Source: Owenia fusiformis (taxonomy: Eukaryota; Annelida; Polychaeta; Sabellida; Oweniidae). From it: a DNA stretch of 64,000 nt. Within the stretch, counting starts at the first letter, position 1; each line of letters opens with the position of its first letter. Made by a program: the position numbers and the translations under genes. Below the pieces are notes generated by a model that saw only the letters and a program-made list of their open reading frames with translations, was not told the origin of the DNA and did not search any database. Positions 12,852-23,709 of this stretch are shown piece after piece. The DNA lies in assembly GCA_903813345.2 (NCBI GenBank), contig CAIIXF020000003.1, positions 14,830,931-14,894,930 of the forward strand. The letters are read 5' to 3'.

Positions 12852-14035
12852 ATATATTCTTTATGGGATAATTTACCTGATGAACTGAAACAAGCACAGT
12901 CACACAACTCATTTAAGTATAAAATTAGAACATTTTTGAATGGGAAAAAGAAAGAATTCACAACCCCAAGATTAAACCTATATCCAGAGATAAAGAAATT
13001 GTCTTAAATAAAACGAGATGTGATCTCATTTTTAGGCAGCATCTTTTTACACATAACTTCAAAAATATTCCAAATGCCCAATGTAAATGTGGTCACTCCA
13101 CTGAATCAACCAAACACCTATTGCTCCATTGCCCTCTTTTAATTAACATTCAAAGACTCAATTTTCACAGAGAACTAGGGGGACTGCCATCCTTTAATTT
13201 AAACTCTTTTAAAGTGTGCGCCAAAGTTTAAAACTGCGCAGGCGCACCGCTCTCGCTAAACTATATAAAGAGATTACCAGGTTCACGATTCAGAGGTAAG
13301 CCAGGAAGGCGAACGATCTTCGTCTCGTGATGATTTCCCATATAATCGTAACCAGGGATGTTTTACCATTGAAATTGAAAATTACTATTAGATATACTTT
13401 GTAGATGTTATTTATGAAGCTATTTAGTGTTTGCATCAATCAAATAGCTCATTTTGAACATATAAAAAGTATTTGTGTTTTGTTTCCCAGGGAATTGTAT
13501 TGTATGTAGTACACACATAAATAGTGTACATTATACAGTACTTGAATAGCCTGGTTTACATAATATTGAAGGGCATGCTGATTACATGCACACGAGTACA
13601 TGAATGAAGGCCTAATATTGATATACGTAGCTTGCATGCCTAAATAAAAAATAAACTCTTCTAATCCCCTTATGTAAACACGGCGGTATACGTAGCCCGA
13701 TTTATCGGGGACTTTAATAATACAAAACAGGCAGACAGGGTAGACTTTCTACTTTTTGCAGATCCTTCTCTTGACACAATTACAAATAAAACGGCTATTG
13801 AATTAACAGCCGAATTTTTACACTCTATTGTCAAGGAAGTTAAATAGTCCAATATTCATTAATATGTACATAAATCTCTGACCTGTCTTCACGTTTTCAC
13901 GATTATTTTCATGTTCATAAATATGTTTTATATCAACCATTTTTTACATTGTGACCTATTTTAACCTATATTGTTACTACTTTAACAGGGCCAATAATGC
14001 TTCGGCGTAGGCCTTGTATCTGTTTGTATGAAAAA
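12852..14035 (+). mobile_element. LINE 3' end, degraded and interrupted
   Basis: From 12852 the plus strand encodes IYSLWDNLPDEL and a conserved tail, then, after a frame change near 13005, a Cys-His cluster CKCGHSTESTKHLLLHC. Both are typical of the C-terminal part of non-LTR retrotransposon ORF2 proteins. The frame breaks at about 13220. At about 13695-13842 a matching terminal piece (FNNTKQADRVDFLLFADPSL) runs to a TAG, followed by a 3' UTR-like tail containing CAGGGCCAATAATGCTTCGG. About 450 bp of foreign sequence separates the halves. It is a 5'-truncated, inactive copy. Its AATAAA at about 13006 is the first poly(A)-type signal I see after the TRIM gene. Confidence 0.65.
13237..13415 (+). 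promoter_or_regulatory. TATA and splice-donor cassette, copy 1
   Basis: GCGCAGGCGCACC, then ACTATATAAAGAG (TATA-like, about 13261), then about 30 bp on CAGAG|GTAAGCCAGGA, a good splice donor. The same order and much of the same sequence recurs at 22848-23025. It looks like a promoter plus non-coding first exon, probably the 5' end of a mobile or duplicated unit. It sits inside the LINE fragment. Confidence 0.4.
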
Positions 14036-15615
14036 ATTCTTTAGGCAAAAGTGTAAACTCACATTTTTGAAAAATTGCTACACATAGCTATGTTAAAGAG
14101 AGAATCAGATATAGCGAGCAGGCTAAACAAAAAATTGTTTCAAGTTTAGAATATTTTTGGCTCATGTCATTCCTTGTCATGTCTATTTTTTAAAAATCAC
14201 AAAAGTGCATACTTTATTCCAGGAAAACTAAAGCTTTTTACAATAATGTATTATTTTTCTATAAGAATGGTTACCATTCTTATTATTTGGGAGAATTTAA
14301 ACATTTTTCACTCATTTTTGCACTTTGAATCATTAATAACTTCACCAATTTATAACATATTGTGAATCTTTTGGCAGATATTGTATTTGATATTGTAAGG
14401 AATAGATTGGTAGGTCAATTATACATGTTGCTTGTAATTTTGTCACCCCCTATAGATCAGATTCTGCCTTTAATTTCGGTTTCAAAAAGAAGCATGAAGA
14501 CACGATGATGTATCCTTAGTTATTTCTTCTGCAATCATTTTGGATGTTTTTTCGTTAGGACACGGCCAGTATTTCTAGAATAGGCGTTTAATCCTGATCA
14601 GATCTACTCAAACACAATGCAACGATATTAATTATAAAAGTAATTATCAATCTATGTTTACACACACTATTTTGAACCAGAAAATTACATGACCAGCAAT
14701 TAAAACTTTTTCAACATTGAGACCTGGCGAATGGGCCCACATGTATGTAAATAGACCCTGTGACAGTACAAGGTAGCACCATGTAACTAAAAAGAATGAA
14801 TATGTGCAAAGAGGCTTAGCTATAGAAATAAAAAACTTAATTTCTTTTGGCATACACAAAGTAACTGCTTGGAGTATCCTCATCAATGTATTCAATTAAC
14901 ATTAACTTTAAAAGTACAAAAGACTGTGAGTAACTTCAGTAAATTCAATAAGAATACAGCCATGTTTCCTTTATGTTAGGTATGTAATACATCGCTATGA
15001 TGTAACAAAGCTTAATTGTTTCAAAAATTACGAATTTGACCTCGACACGTATTTTGCTTGGTAAACCATTGATGAAAAAAATCACAAAATGAATTAATAA
15101 GTCTAATTCGCATGTTTTCAGATGGAATAAATAGGAAAAAGGTGTACTTGAGGCGACTGCTTTAAAATATACTTTTAAACTTCTAACACACAGATTTCTT
15201 GTGAATTCACCAATTTAAATGGGAAATGAATATATAGCAAATAAACACAGTTTAATACTCCAGCAATAGAAATGAAAATTTGTATTGTAGTAATGTGTCG
15301 CCTTTGTTTATCAATAGCGTACCCCATGCATGACATATTTTTCTATTGAAAGTATGTAGTAAGTAGGCGAGTCCACTGTTTACTGTGCAAATACTAATTC
15401 TTCACGTCAATAATAGACTTTGAAATCATGAGGCTATGAGTCTTTACCGATAGAGTCAATAGACGTCTATTCAAAGTAAGTAGTAAAAGAAATATACAGC
15501 GCACTTTAGCTATATAGTATAGTTTGTCAAAAGGATTACTCAGAATTGCGTGCTTTGACTACCCTGCGTGCAGAGTCTAGTTAAACTACACTCTGCCTAG
15601 TAGAGACCATATTAC
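14036..15615. other. Intergenic, nothing recognised
   Basis: AT-rich sequence without a convincing open frame, RNA gene or repeat boundary. Short frames at 14174-14365 and 14647-14895 have no domain-like composition. Confidence 0.5.
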
Positions 15616-15617
15616 AG

Positions 15618-15850
15618 TTAAGTAGCCCCGCCCCCAGGACGGGTACCGGTGACAGTTTGGGTAGTAAATCACTTCTGACCTACGTGCTGACCTTTCTTCC
15701 ACCAATCAAGCGAGCTTGAAGAAACATACGCCAAATGCGTTCTAATTGAATATGCGCATGTCATTGGTCAATTCCGGGCTCAACGATGACGTCAGAAGGA
15801 ATGACCATATAAAGAACGTCGGTCAAATTTGGCCGACGAACACTGATTGG
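15618..15850 (+). promoter_or_regulatory. Promoter of the GT42-like gene
   Basis: A GC-richer island in AT-rich surroundings: GC box GCCCCGCCCCCAGG (about 15626-15639), CCAAT boxes (ACCAATCAAG near 15700, inverted CATTGGTCAA near 15760) and a TATA box CATATAAAGAACG (about 15807). A first exon would begin about 15835 and end at the donor GGCACG|GTGAGTT (about 15854). The acceptor before the ATG is uncertain; AACACAG at about 16226-16232 is one candidate. Confidence 0.6.
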
Positions 15851-16234
15851 CACGGTGAGTTCACAGGTTTATTTTAGTTTGAAAGAGTGAAGACGAAGCT
15901 CTCTTTTAAGAAGTGAAGTCAAACGAATGCAAAGGGTATGCTTTGACCAACCATTTCTACAGTTTTATTTTGAGAGTGAACTGCAATAGCCACGGACGTT
16001 TTCTTTCCCAGTCGAGCGAAACCTGATGACCTCGTAGCATGTTCTTGATATCGGTATAGTTACTGACAAACAACATGACAGTAACTAGATTTCACAACTG
16101 TTAAACACCATACTCAGTGAAGACACTATTTAAGTTCAACTGGGACTTCGTAACATAAGCATCAGTATAGCAGCTTATTGAGGGCATCGTATCTCGGAAA
16201 GGAATAACTTAATTCAACAAATACAAACACAGAA

Positions 16235-17308
16235 ATGATGATCACTAAGAGATCATTCATTAGCCTTTCACTGTTGCTGCTCATAGCGATACTAGGATTT
16301 AAACTTATACTTCTCAGTAGCCAGGGAAATGACCGTATTGGAGAGATCGACTTCCGCACGGTTTCCCGTTCTATATCATACAAACAGAACCGAGAACAGA
16401 ACCGAGAACAGAAGCCTTCTCTTGGAGAGTGTACGCCCATCATAGGCAAGAAACAGTGTATGCTTGACCAAAGCTGTGGCTGGTGTGTAACCAAAGAGAC
16501 TCAATCGTGCGTGGCAGGTACCAAAGACAAACCAGCAGTTGATCAGTGCTTAACGTGGTGTTTTAAACCCGATAGTGACAAGTGTATCATGTATAAAAAG
16601 CTAATTGTGTTTGGGAATGGACCATCACTGAAGGGATTTGACTTCTCAAAGACTAAAGGAGTTGATACTTTAGGAATGAACTTAGCATTTAGATACTGGA
16701 AACAGATTGATTGGTGGCCGACATATTACGCATCGTTTGATACCGTTGTTAACATTGCTCACATCCCAGAGCTCATGGACATGGTCGACAACTCAGATAA
16801 ATATGGGATTAAACTATTTTTTACTCGAGCAAATATTCAAAAGGAAGCACCTAAACTAAGAAACAATCCAAAAATGAAGTTTTATGAAAACATTAAAGCT
16901 GGGAAGGACGTAAACATGGTGCAATTGACCTCTAAGACCATATCTACGGGAGCCCTGTCTGCTAGGGTTGGACAGTACTTGGGGTATGAGAAAATTCTTC
17001 TCCTTGGAATCGACATGAACTATGTCGAGCATATTGATGGATCTGCAGCTCAAAAAGATGGTACACTTGTAATGAAAGAAACCCCTAAAAATAACTCAAA
17101 CTATTTTTTCTCGAACTACCAAGTTAAAGGTGATGTGTATAATGTTCCATTCAATGAGCGAGTACACATCAAGGCTTTCGAACAGGTCCTGGGAGACGCC
17201 AAGAAACATCCGGAATTAAACGTGGAATATTTTAACGGGAGTCCAGTGTCGAGATTAAACGGAATGGGATATAAGTTTATAACATATGACGACTTTATGA
17301 AACTGTGA
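16235..17308 (+). CDS. Type II membrane protein with PSI-like stem and GT42/DUF115-like domain
   Basis: A 357-residue protein. Residues 1-8 are short and basic. Residues 9-29 form a single hydrophobic segment (SLSLLLLIAILGFKLILLSS) with no cleavage-like site, so a Golgi-type signal anchor is likely. A stem with NREQNREQK repeats leads into a Cys-rich module (about 65-115; CTPIIGKKQCMLDQSCGWC, then more Cys) resembling a PSI/plexin repeat. From about 120, VFGNGPSLKGFDF followed by DTLGMNLAFRYW matches the NGPSL nucleotide-binding loop of bacterial GT42 sialyltransferases and related DUF115/MptE-like proteins. Function is inferred as glycosyltransferase-like. The donor sugar is unknown, and catalytic residues cannot be assigned with certainty. 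The coding part has no intron. The ATG pair at 16235 and 16238 begins just before the anchor, so this start fits. Confidence 0.8.
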   Translation: MMITKRSFISLSLLLLIAILGFKLILLSSQGNDRIGEIDFRTVSRSISYKQNREQNREQKPSLGECTPIIGKKQCMLDQSCGWCVTKETQSCVAGTKDKPAVDQCLTWCFKPDSDKCIMYKKLIVFGNGPSLKGFDFSKTKGVDTLGMNLAFRYWKQIDWWPTYYASFDTVVNIAHIPELMDMVDNSDKYGIKLFFTRANIQKEAPKLRNNPKMKFYENIKAGKDVNMVQLTSKTISTGALSARVGQYLGYEKILLLGIDMNYVEHIDGSAAQKDGTLVMKETPKNNSNYFFSNYQVKGDVYNVPFNERVHIKAFEQVLGDAKKHPELNVEYFNGSPVSRLNGMGYKFITYDDFMKL

Positions 17309-18185
17309 TTGAGAGAAACAAATGTTCTGCATATCCATACCAATTTTATTTTATAATTACCAACTTAAAGGAGCAACAATTGGTGATCATGGACCAGTGT
17401 CAAAATATATTGAAAGGGTTGGTATCAATATGGTGAACTTTTTGAACACGCGTTTCTCTTAAACCAGTCATCGAAGCATTCTAAAAATTTTACACCGTCA
17501 ATTTAATGGTCGTCTATACCCTAAAAATAATTTTTGCATTAAATTGTTGTCAATCAGTCAACATAACATAAAGGACTGTTTTTTACAGAATGATTTCATA
17601 AATTGGTTTAAGAGAAAAACATTGTTTAATTCAGTTCGCCATATCGATACCTATGCTTCATCAAGACTTGCACCTATTTTTATTATCTACAAAGAAACCC
17701 CCTGGATAAACATTATTTCAGCTGATTTTCATTTCTTAAAACCATAAAAGGGGATTTCCCCTTTTTGAAGCTAAAATTTTCCTATTTTCTCTCTACAGGC
17801 TTTGTTGCCCCTTTAAGAGTAAATTGGTCTAATTCAATCAGTAAACATTTAGACCCGAGCTCAGACCCGGGGCAATACATTCAGTAAACCATTTAAAAAC
17901 AATTGTTTAGGAAAATACGTTTTATTCTACGGTTTATTTTTTGACTCTGAAAAGGTGATTCGGAGTGTAATCATTGGCTAGAAAGCAAATTAAAGATAAA
18001 ACTATTCATTAAGGTAGATCAATATGTTCAAATTTTATATAAATTATTTTCATGATAACAATTACTGATCATCAATGATTGGGGTAATATTTTCACATTT
18101 GTATGTGTTTTCTATCATAATGTGTAAACATCCACGTGGAATTTGATTAACTATCCGTAATTATAGTCATGAATTGAAAATTGGT
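17309..18185. other. 3' flank of the GT42-like gene, no feature recognised
   Basis: No clear AATAAA signal near the stop codon; ATTAAA variants occur at about 17539. A 67-codon open frame at 17544-17747 has no recognisable domain. Confidence 0.4.
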
Positions 18186-18276
18186 AAAAATGATGATATG
18201 GTCCTACCTTAAGAGTAAAAATGATGATATGGTCCTACCTTAAGAGTAAAAATGATGATATGGTCCTACCTTAAGA
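18186..18276 (+). repeat. Tandem repeat, three copies of 34 bp
   Basis: Three nearly perfect units of about 34 bp, each containing ATGATGATATGGTCCTACC and ending in TTAAGAGT (the last in TTAAGAAA). The near identity suggests recent expansion. Confidence 0.9.
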
Positions 18277-18404
18277 AACATCATGTAGTGTTGGTGGAGT
18301 AGCGCATCGACAAACAAGTCGTAAAAAAGTATTACCAGCATTATATATAGGTGGAGACCGTTTTCTCGTATCGAAAACAGTTTGTATTGTTGTAACCATT
18401 GCGA

Positions 18405-18757
18405 AATATTCACAAATGGTAACAACACAGGCTCAGGAATATGCACAAAATAGTGCAAAATGATTGTTTGTCCGATCGGAGACTCGTGTACTTTATACAT
18501 GTTCCTGGACATATGTTATTTTATATGTAATATATTAGTACACTAAATTAGTACACAACAATCGCATTGTAACCATTGGCAGAGTAATTATACTGCAAAC
18601 ATATTCACAAATGGTAACAACACAGGCTCAGGAATATGCACAAAATACATATACATGTATATAGTGCATAGTGTATATAGTGTTTTTCCGATCGGAGATC
18701 GTTTTATACATGTTCCTGGACATATGTTATTTTACATGTAATATATTAGTACCAACA
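18405..18757 (+). repeat. Direct duplication, unit about 190 bp
   Basis: TATTCACAAATGGTAACAAC appears at about 18408 and again at about 18601. Each copy is followed by CAGGCTCAGGAATATGCAC, then CCGATCGGAGA and CATGTTCCTGGACATATG. The copies differ by an inserted ATAC-rich stretch in the second. Confidence 0.8.
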
Positions 18758-18913
18758 AAAGGTCTAAAAGCAAGCCCAATGTCTTGTATTCTAGCCATAC
18801 CATCTTGTGTTATATCCAAATACCTCAGCAGGTGTGCATTGACTTTTAACATGTGGACACACAAAATTGACCAATGACTAAGCATTCAGGTATTACATAG
18901 ACAGATTACTGGA

Positions 18914-19677
18914 TTAAGGTGCTATGGAAGTTAACAGGAAATGACAAAACAAAATGTGACAAAACCATGCTGGATTTTGAAAGTTTTTTGAACCAAGATA
19001 ACAGAGTTCTGTTTGGACCTCCAGTCAGTTAAACTAGTTCCACATATCATTTACATGACCGGGAACACAAGAATGGAAACAGTCAGAATGACCATAAACA
19101 TGATGATATAACCTTTTCAGCCCTCTGAAAATGTGACTGAAAAATAGCTAAGAGTAGGTGCTCAGGAAAGGTCACTGAACAGAATCTTTTGACCTTTCCA
19201 GAAAATGTGCCCAATATATTGCTCTAAATGATACAATTTAAAAAAAGTTGATATCATTCTTAGAAAAATAAAAAATGAAAAATAAATAAATTGAAAATCG
19301 ATATATTTTCCTTTTTACTACAGCCATTATTGTTTCAGACGAATTTTTAAAATTTCAAAGATTGTATCATTTAGAGCAATATATTGGACACATTTTCTGA
19401 AAAAATCAAAAGATTCTGTTCAATGACCTTTCCTGAGCACCTACTTTTAGCTGTTTTCAGTCAAATTTTCAGAGGGCTGAAAAGGTTATTTCTTCATGTT
19501 TATGGTCATTCTGACCATTTCCATTGTGTTCCCAGTCATGTAAATGATATGTGGAACTAGTTAAACTGACTGGAGGTCCAAATAAAACTCTATCTTGGTT
19601 CAAAGAATTTTCAAAATCCAGCATGGTTTTGTCATTTTTTGTTTTGTCATTTCCTGTTAACTTCCATAGCACCTTAA
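18914..19677. mobile_element. Palindromic TTAA MITE, family 1 copy
   Basis: Starts TTAAGGTGCTATGGAAGTT and ends with its reverse complement, with TTAA at both edges (18914-18917, 19674-19677). Almost the entire 764 bp folds on itself with arms of about 350 bp. The TTAA target duplication fits a piggyBac-type non-autonomous element. A full relative lies at 46692-47455 and partial relatives at 48204-49550. Open frames here are shadows of the repeat. Confidence 0.85.
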
Positions 19678-22600
19678 GGTATGAGTGCCGTAATCCAACA
19701 CCAAATTCGAAAGTTCAGAACAATACTTTGCACATATGGCGTTCCTGATCAACTATTAAACGCTTACCCCCCCCCCCATAGTGTTATATATCAAAATGTA
19801 CCTGTTCATATAGGGGTTCGTTTGATCTACATCAAATTATAGGGAGTCTGGTTACTTTTTGAGATATCAGCGTCCATTTATTGTAACTTCGCGAAGTAAA
19901 CATGCTCACGTCGGAACTATTTTGACCTACATCGCTATTTTCGTAATTCAAATGAAAGTCGAACTCCTCTTTATTTTGATACCAAATAGTGGATACTAGA
20001 TACCCTAGAAGCCAACTACGGCGTTATTTAGAACAAAATCACAAGTTTTTAAATTTTTGTCGGCAGAGAGGGGGTAGTGTCACAATTGACCAATGATTTC
20101 AAAAAGTAGATGTTTGGCCCCTATTGAGTTTAGTGTCAAGGTGTAGCTTAGACATAGCTTTAGAACCTCTGATAGGCCAGCGAGGCCACATAAATCCATA
20201 ACTCGAGATAAAAAAGTCAGGCGTTTGCCCTTTTGCCCATTGACTAGTATGGTGACGTGAATTAGGGCAGTTTGGCCTATTAGTCACATGTGAGAGTGAC
20301 CAAAATCTTTTCAAAACTACTCAGAATCGGCCAGAATTGAAGTTTATTAGTATGAAACATATTCTGGACGGAGGCAAAAAGGGAGATTTTCATGAACAAA
20401 GGACAGGTTAAGGTAAACCCCTCTTTTAGCCCCCCCCCCCCCTACAAAACAAGTATATATTGACATGGAATTAAAGAGGAAGTATGACTTATTACTTGAA
20501 ATGTGATTTCTGAGAATTTAGACATTTGACCTTGACACTACGGTGGTTTCAAGGTCAACTTTGAGAGTTGCTATTCTTGTCAAAATTTTACTGTAACTAA
20601 TCCAAGAAATGAAAGCAATTGGCTTTATTTTGATTGTGACTGATAAGAAGACATGTGAATTGAAATAAAAATATTTTAAATAAATTATCATGGGCAATTA
20701 CCTGAAAATCTTGAAAATAAATATCGATATGGGCATTTTTAGGGGGACTAAATGTTCTTGTTGCCTTTTGAGACTAACAGTATCCTAAGCATGTTTTAAG
20801 AGTTGGGATGTGATTATTATTTTAAATGCCCATGGGCAATAAGGATAAAATGACTGCAATTAAATACACACAAGGGCACTTAAAAAAGAATGGATTTTCT
20901 TATTTCAATTGCTTTTCGCCAGTTTTCTAAACATGTTTGCCATATTCTAAATAGTTATAGGGTCACTTTTACTAAATGCCCATTGGCATTTGGCATTTTA
21001 TTTGGCATTTGAAATAATTAAATGTTTGAATGTACACTTAATTTTAAAGTTATTTGCCAATTTGCAGTTCCCATATTTGAAACACAAATAATTCAGAGAA
21101 ATCCTCTCTCAATATATATCATAAAATAAAAGGCAGCATCTCTACTTGTAATGTATATAAATGACAAAGGGAATTGTGATATCTTGGATTATATTGTAGT
21201 GAATGAGTTCCAAAATTGATTAAAAACGACATGTATATAAACTTCATTAACAAGGTCATCTAAACTCGAGAGGTGTGTTACTTGCTTTGCCACAATGTGT
21301 CATTGCATTTTCACTCTTAAATTATATATAAAACCCTTTAAATAAATGAAGGTTTTGTAGTTTTTAATATAAGGCTCTTCATCAGAATGCCAGCATATAA
21401 TTAATTTTGAATGGCCTAATCTGTACATACAGTTATGTAGTGTACATGTATGCCCAGGTTAGCAGCATATTGAAAACATAAACCAGTCAAGGTTATTTTC
21501 ATCACAAAAGTTCAGTTTTAGTGGTGAGCTCACACTCCCACAAAAATGATATTTGCAGAGAAGCTACTTTACAGTCTCTGCATTATACATTTTCAATATA
21601 TTTTTTGTGGGAGTGTGGGCTGATGGTTAACTTTTCAATGAAAGGGAATGAGCACCATGCTAAAACTTGATAACAAAGTGAACGAAAAATGACAATGTTT
21701 TCTAGATTTGCATAGGTAAACTACATACATAGCTAGATTTTGTCAATTTTCATCTCAGAATAGTTGTATGCCATATGTTCCATATATCAAATTCTATATA
21801 ATGATAAGTTTTGATATTATTTTGATGGTAAACATAGTGTGTATCCATATTCAGACAGCCTTGTGATAGGGGTTCTTACTGCCAATTTTTCAAAGAAACA
21901 AAACTTATGCCACTTTTTGAAATTGCACATCTCAAGAAGAAAGGTTTATCTACAACTTGGATTCGGTTTTAAAAGTAAATAGAAGAATGAGTTTTTCAGA
22001 AAAAGTCTAAGTGGACCAATTGTCTGTTAAATGGACCTGTTCTTTAAAGTTTTTAAGCAGTTTTCGCTTTTTAACCCAAAAACCACTGATTTTGACGATA
22101 TTTGGCTACAGTTTCGTCCTTAATGACCCCAAGATGTCATATGTTGTCGTAAATGGGGAAGCCAATGAGCTGCTGATCATAATAAAGATTGAATTTTCCA
22201 TCTTATGGTTTCTAGTAAAGAATGAAGGTACATATCAGGGGTACACTCAGAGATTGGTCAGTTAAGTGTCAATCTTTAATGTATTTGTCCACTCTGAATG
22301 ACCAAATTCGAGCTAAAACTATCTCAAAAGTCCCAATTCTCTAAGCTAGAGTCAAATCTGATCATATTTGTCATCATTTTTCAATCAAATAAGAAGGTTG
22401 TTGAATGGAATAGAATATCAAAAAATTATAATTTTAGTAAAATTTTGCCTAAGTAGGCCAAATTTGCCCAATTTTCTGGTTCACGGTTCAGTGATTTTGA
22501 CTAAAAATCGCAATATGCAATTAAATACTCAATTTCTTGACACGACATTGTAAAATGTCACCATCAGGCAGTAGATTTCATGATGTAAATGAAAAACTAG

Positions 22601-22845
22601 TCAAATTTAAAGGAAAACCATTGGGTTCTTGGGAAAAGGACCCCAGGGGGTAATAAAGTAGCCATGTTTTTCATAATTGCTGTCAGAATATTCTTAAACT
22701 GCACAAAACTACTTGAAAAACTCTAGTTAATTGGAAAAACGCAATTTCAAGCCAGAAATCCTCCAACTATGTTGCTATTAGTGAATAAGGGCAGTTTGGC
22801 CGGATGGATATGGAACCTCATACCTTAAAGTGCCTGATAAACTAT
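19678..22845. other. Intergenic, no gene recognised
   Basis: Contains poly-C runs at about 19767 and 20430 and no convincing coding region. TGCCCATGGGCA-like words recur at 20700-21010 (WATGCCCATGGGCAATWA), a possible degenerate low-complexity repeat. Confidence 0.45.
21522..21630. repeat. Short foldback with CACACTCCCAC arms
   Basis: CTCACACTCCCACAAAAA (about 21528-21545) is matched in reverse complement by TTTTTTGTGGGAGTGTGGG (about 21601-21620), leaving a loop of about 55 bp. The arms are short; it could be a small MITE or a local palindrome. Confidence 0.55.
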
Positions 22846-22847
22846 AA

Positions 22848-23025
22848 AATGCGCATGCGTCCAGGTGTTAATAAACTATAAATAGCGAAAACCAAGGGTT
22901 TGTCATCACAAGGTAAGCCAGGACGTGTTGAGCGAACATCTAGTGTTGATATTGAATTTACATGTAGCCAGATAAGTTTCCTTATTGAAATTTCATATAG
23001 TTATTCGCAATACTTTGTAGGTGAT
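22848..23025 (+). promoter_or_regulatory. TATA and splice-donor cassette, copy 2
   Basis: ATGCGCATGCGTCC, then ACTATAAATAGCG (TATA box, about 22873), then about 35 bp on TCACAAG|GTAAGCCAGGA (donor near 22915), then GAGCGAACATC and a TACTTTGTAGGTGATA tail. The order and words match 13237-13415. It ends about 35 bp before the DIRS left boundary. No downstream exon is identified. Confidence 0.45.
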
Positions 23026-23097
23026 AATTAATAAAATATGAGTATAAATGAGAGAAATTCCCAAAATTTTATGTAATTTTGGTTTTTATAAGTTAAT

Positions 23098-23255
23098 TAT
23101 ACTTACCTATTATGTCATTACAATATGCTAAAAGCTACCATAGTCACCTTTTATTGGAACAATTATTTTCTACTTTCACTTTCACTTTCGGTTTCCCGGA
23201 AGCCCCGCCCACTCTACGTCATAGTCGCGCATGCGCACCATTCATTTTTCACTAG
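23098..23255 (-). repeat. DIRS inverted terminal repeat (3' side)
   Basis: Reverse complement of 34523-34675: ACCTATTATGTCATTACAAT leads through a GC-box-like CCCCGCCCAC and the palindrome GCGCATGCGC to CCATTCATTTTTC. Beyond it the 3' side has its own outer extension (23060-23097), as expected for DIRS termini. Confidence 0.9.
23172..23195 (-). promoter_or_regulatory. Mirror copy of the GAAANN tandem
   Basis: Reads ACTTTC three times then GGTTTC on the plus strand, the reverse complement of 34579-34602. It is intact in both termini, next to the GC-box-like sequence. Confidence 0.5.
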
Positions 23256-23295
23256 GTGAAACGCTTATTTTAAAGCTGATAAGCGGGGTGGCAAG

Positions 23296-23425
23296 GGAGG
23301 GCTTTTGATGTAATGACATAATAGGTAAGTATAATTAACTTATAAAAACCAAAATTACATAAAATTTGGGGATTTTACTACGTAAATTAATATCACTTAC
23401 CAATTATGTCATTACAATATGCTGA
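23296..23425 (-). repeat. DIRS internal complementary region
   Basis: On the plus strand, 23296-23362 is the complement of the left outer end (TAAGTATAATTAACTTAT, then TTACATAAAATTT). 23363-23420 is the complement of the right outer end (GATTTTACTACGTAAATT, then CCAATTATGTCATTAC). The junction GGGG/GATTTT corresponds to the joined ends of the circular form. Confidence 0.9.
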
Positions 23426-23709
23426 ATCCCACCAGAGCAGGTGGAGGGATATTAGCTTAGAAAATAAAATAGTCCAAAAACAGCATTAACTGATTAGAAT
23501 TCGTACTTGAATCATTATCCTTACCGTAGGATATTAAGTTAAATAATTTTGCAACGCAAAACTAAAAGTAACAAGTGAAAATAATTTATCCAAGCACACT
23601 CCTTTGTTATTCATATCTTAATTATTGATAACAAATAATTGGAGATGAATAACAAAAACTTTCCACCTTTTATTGGTAGAATTATGAACTATAAGACTTT
23701 AAAACTTAC

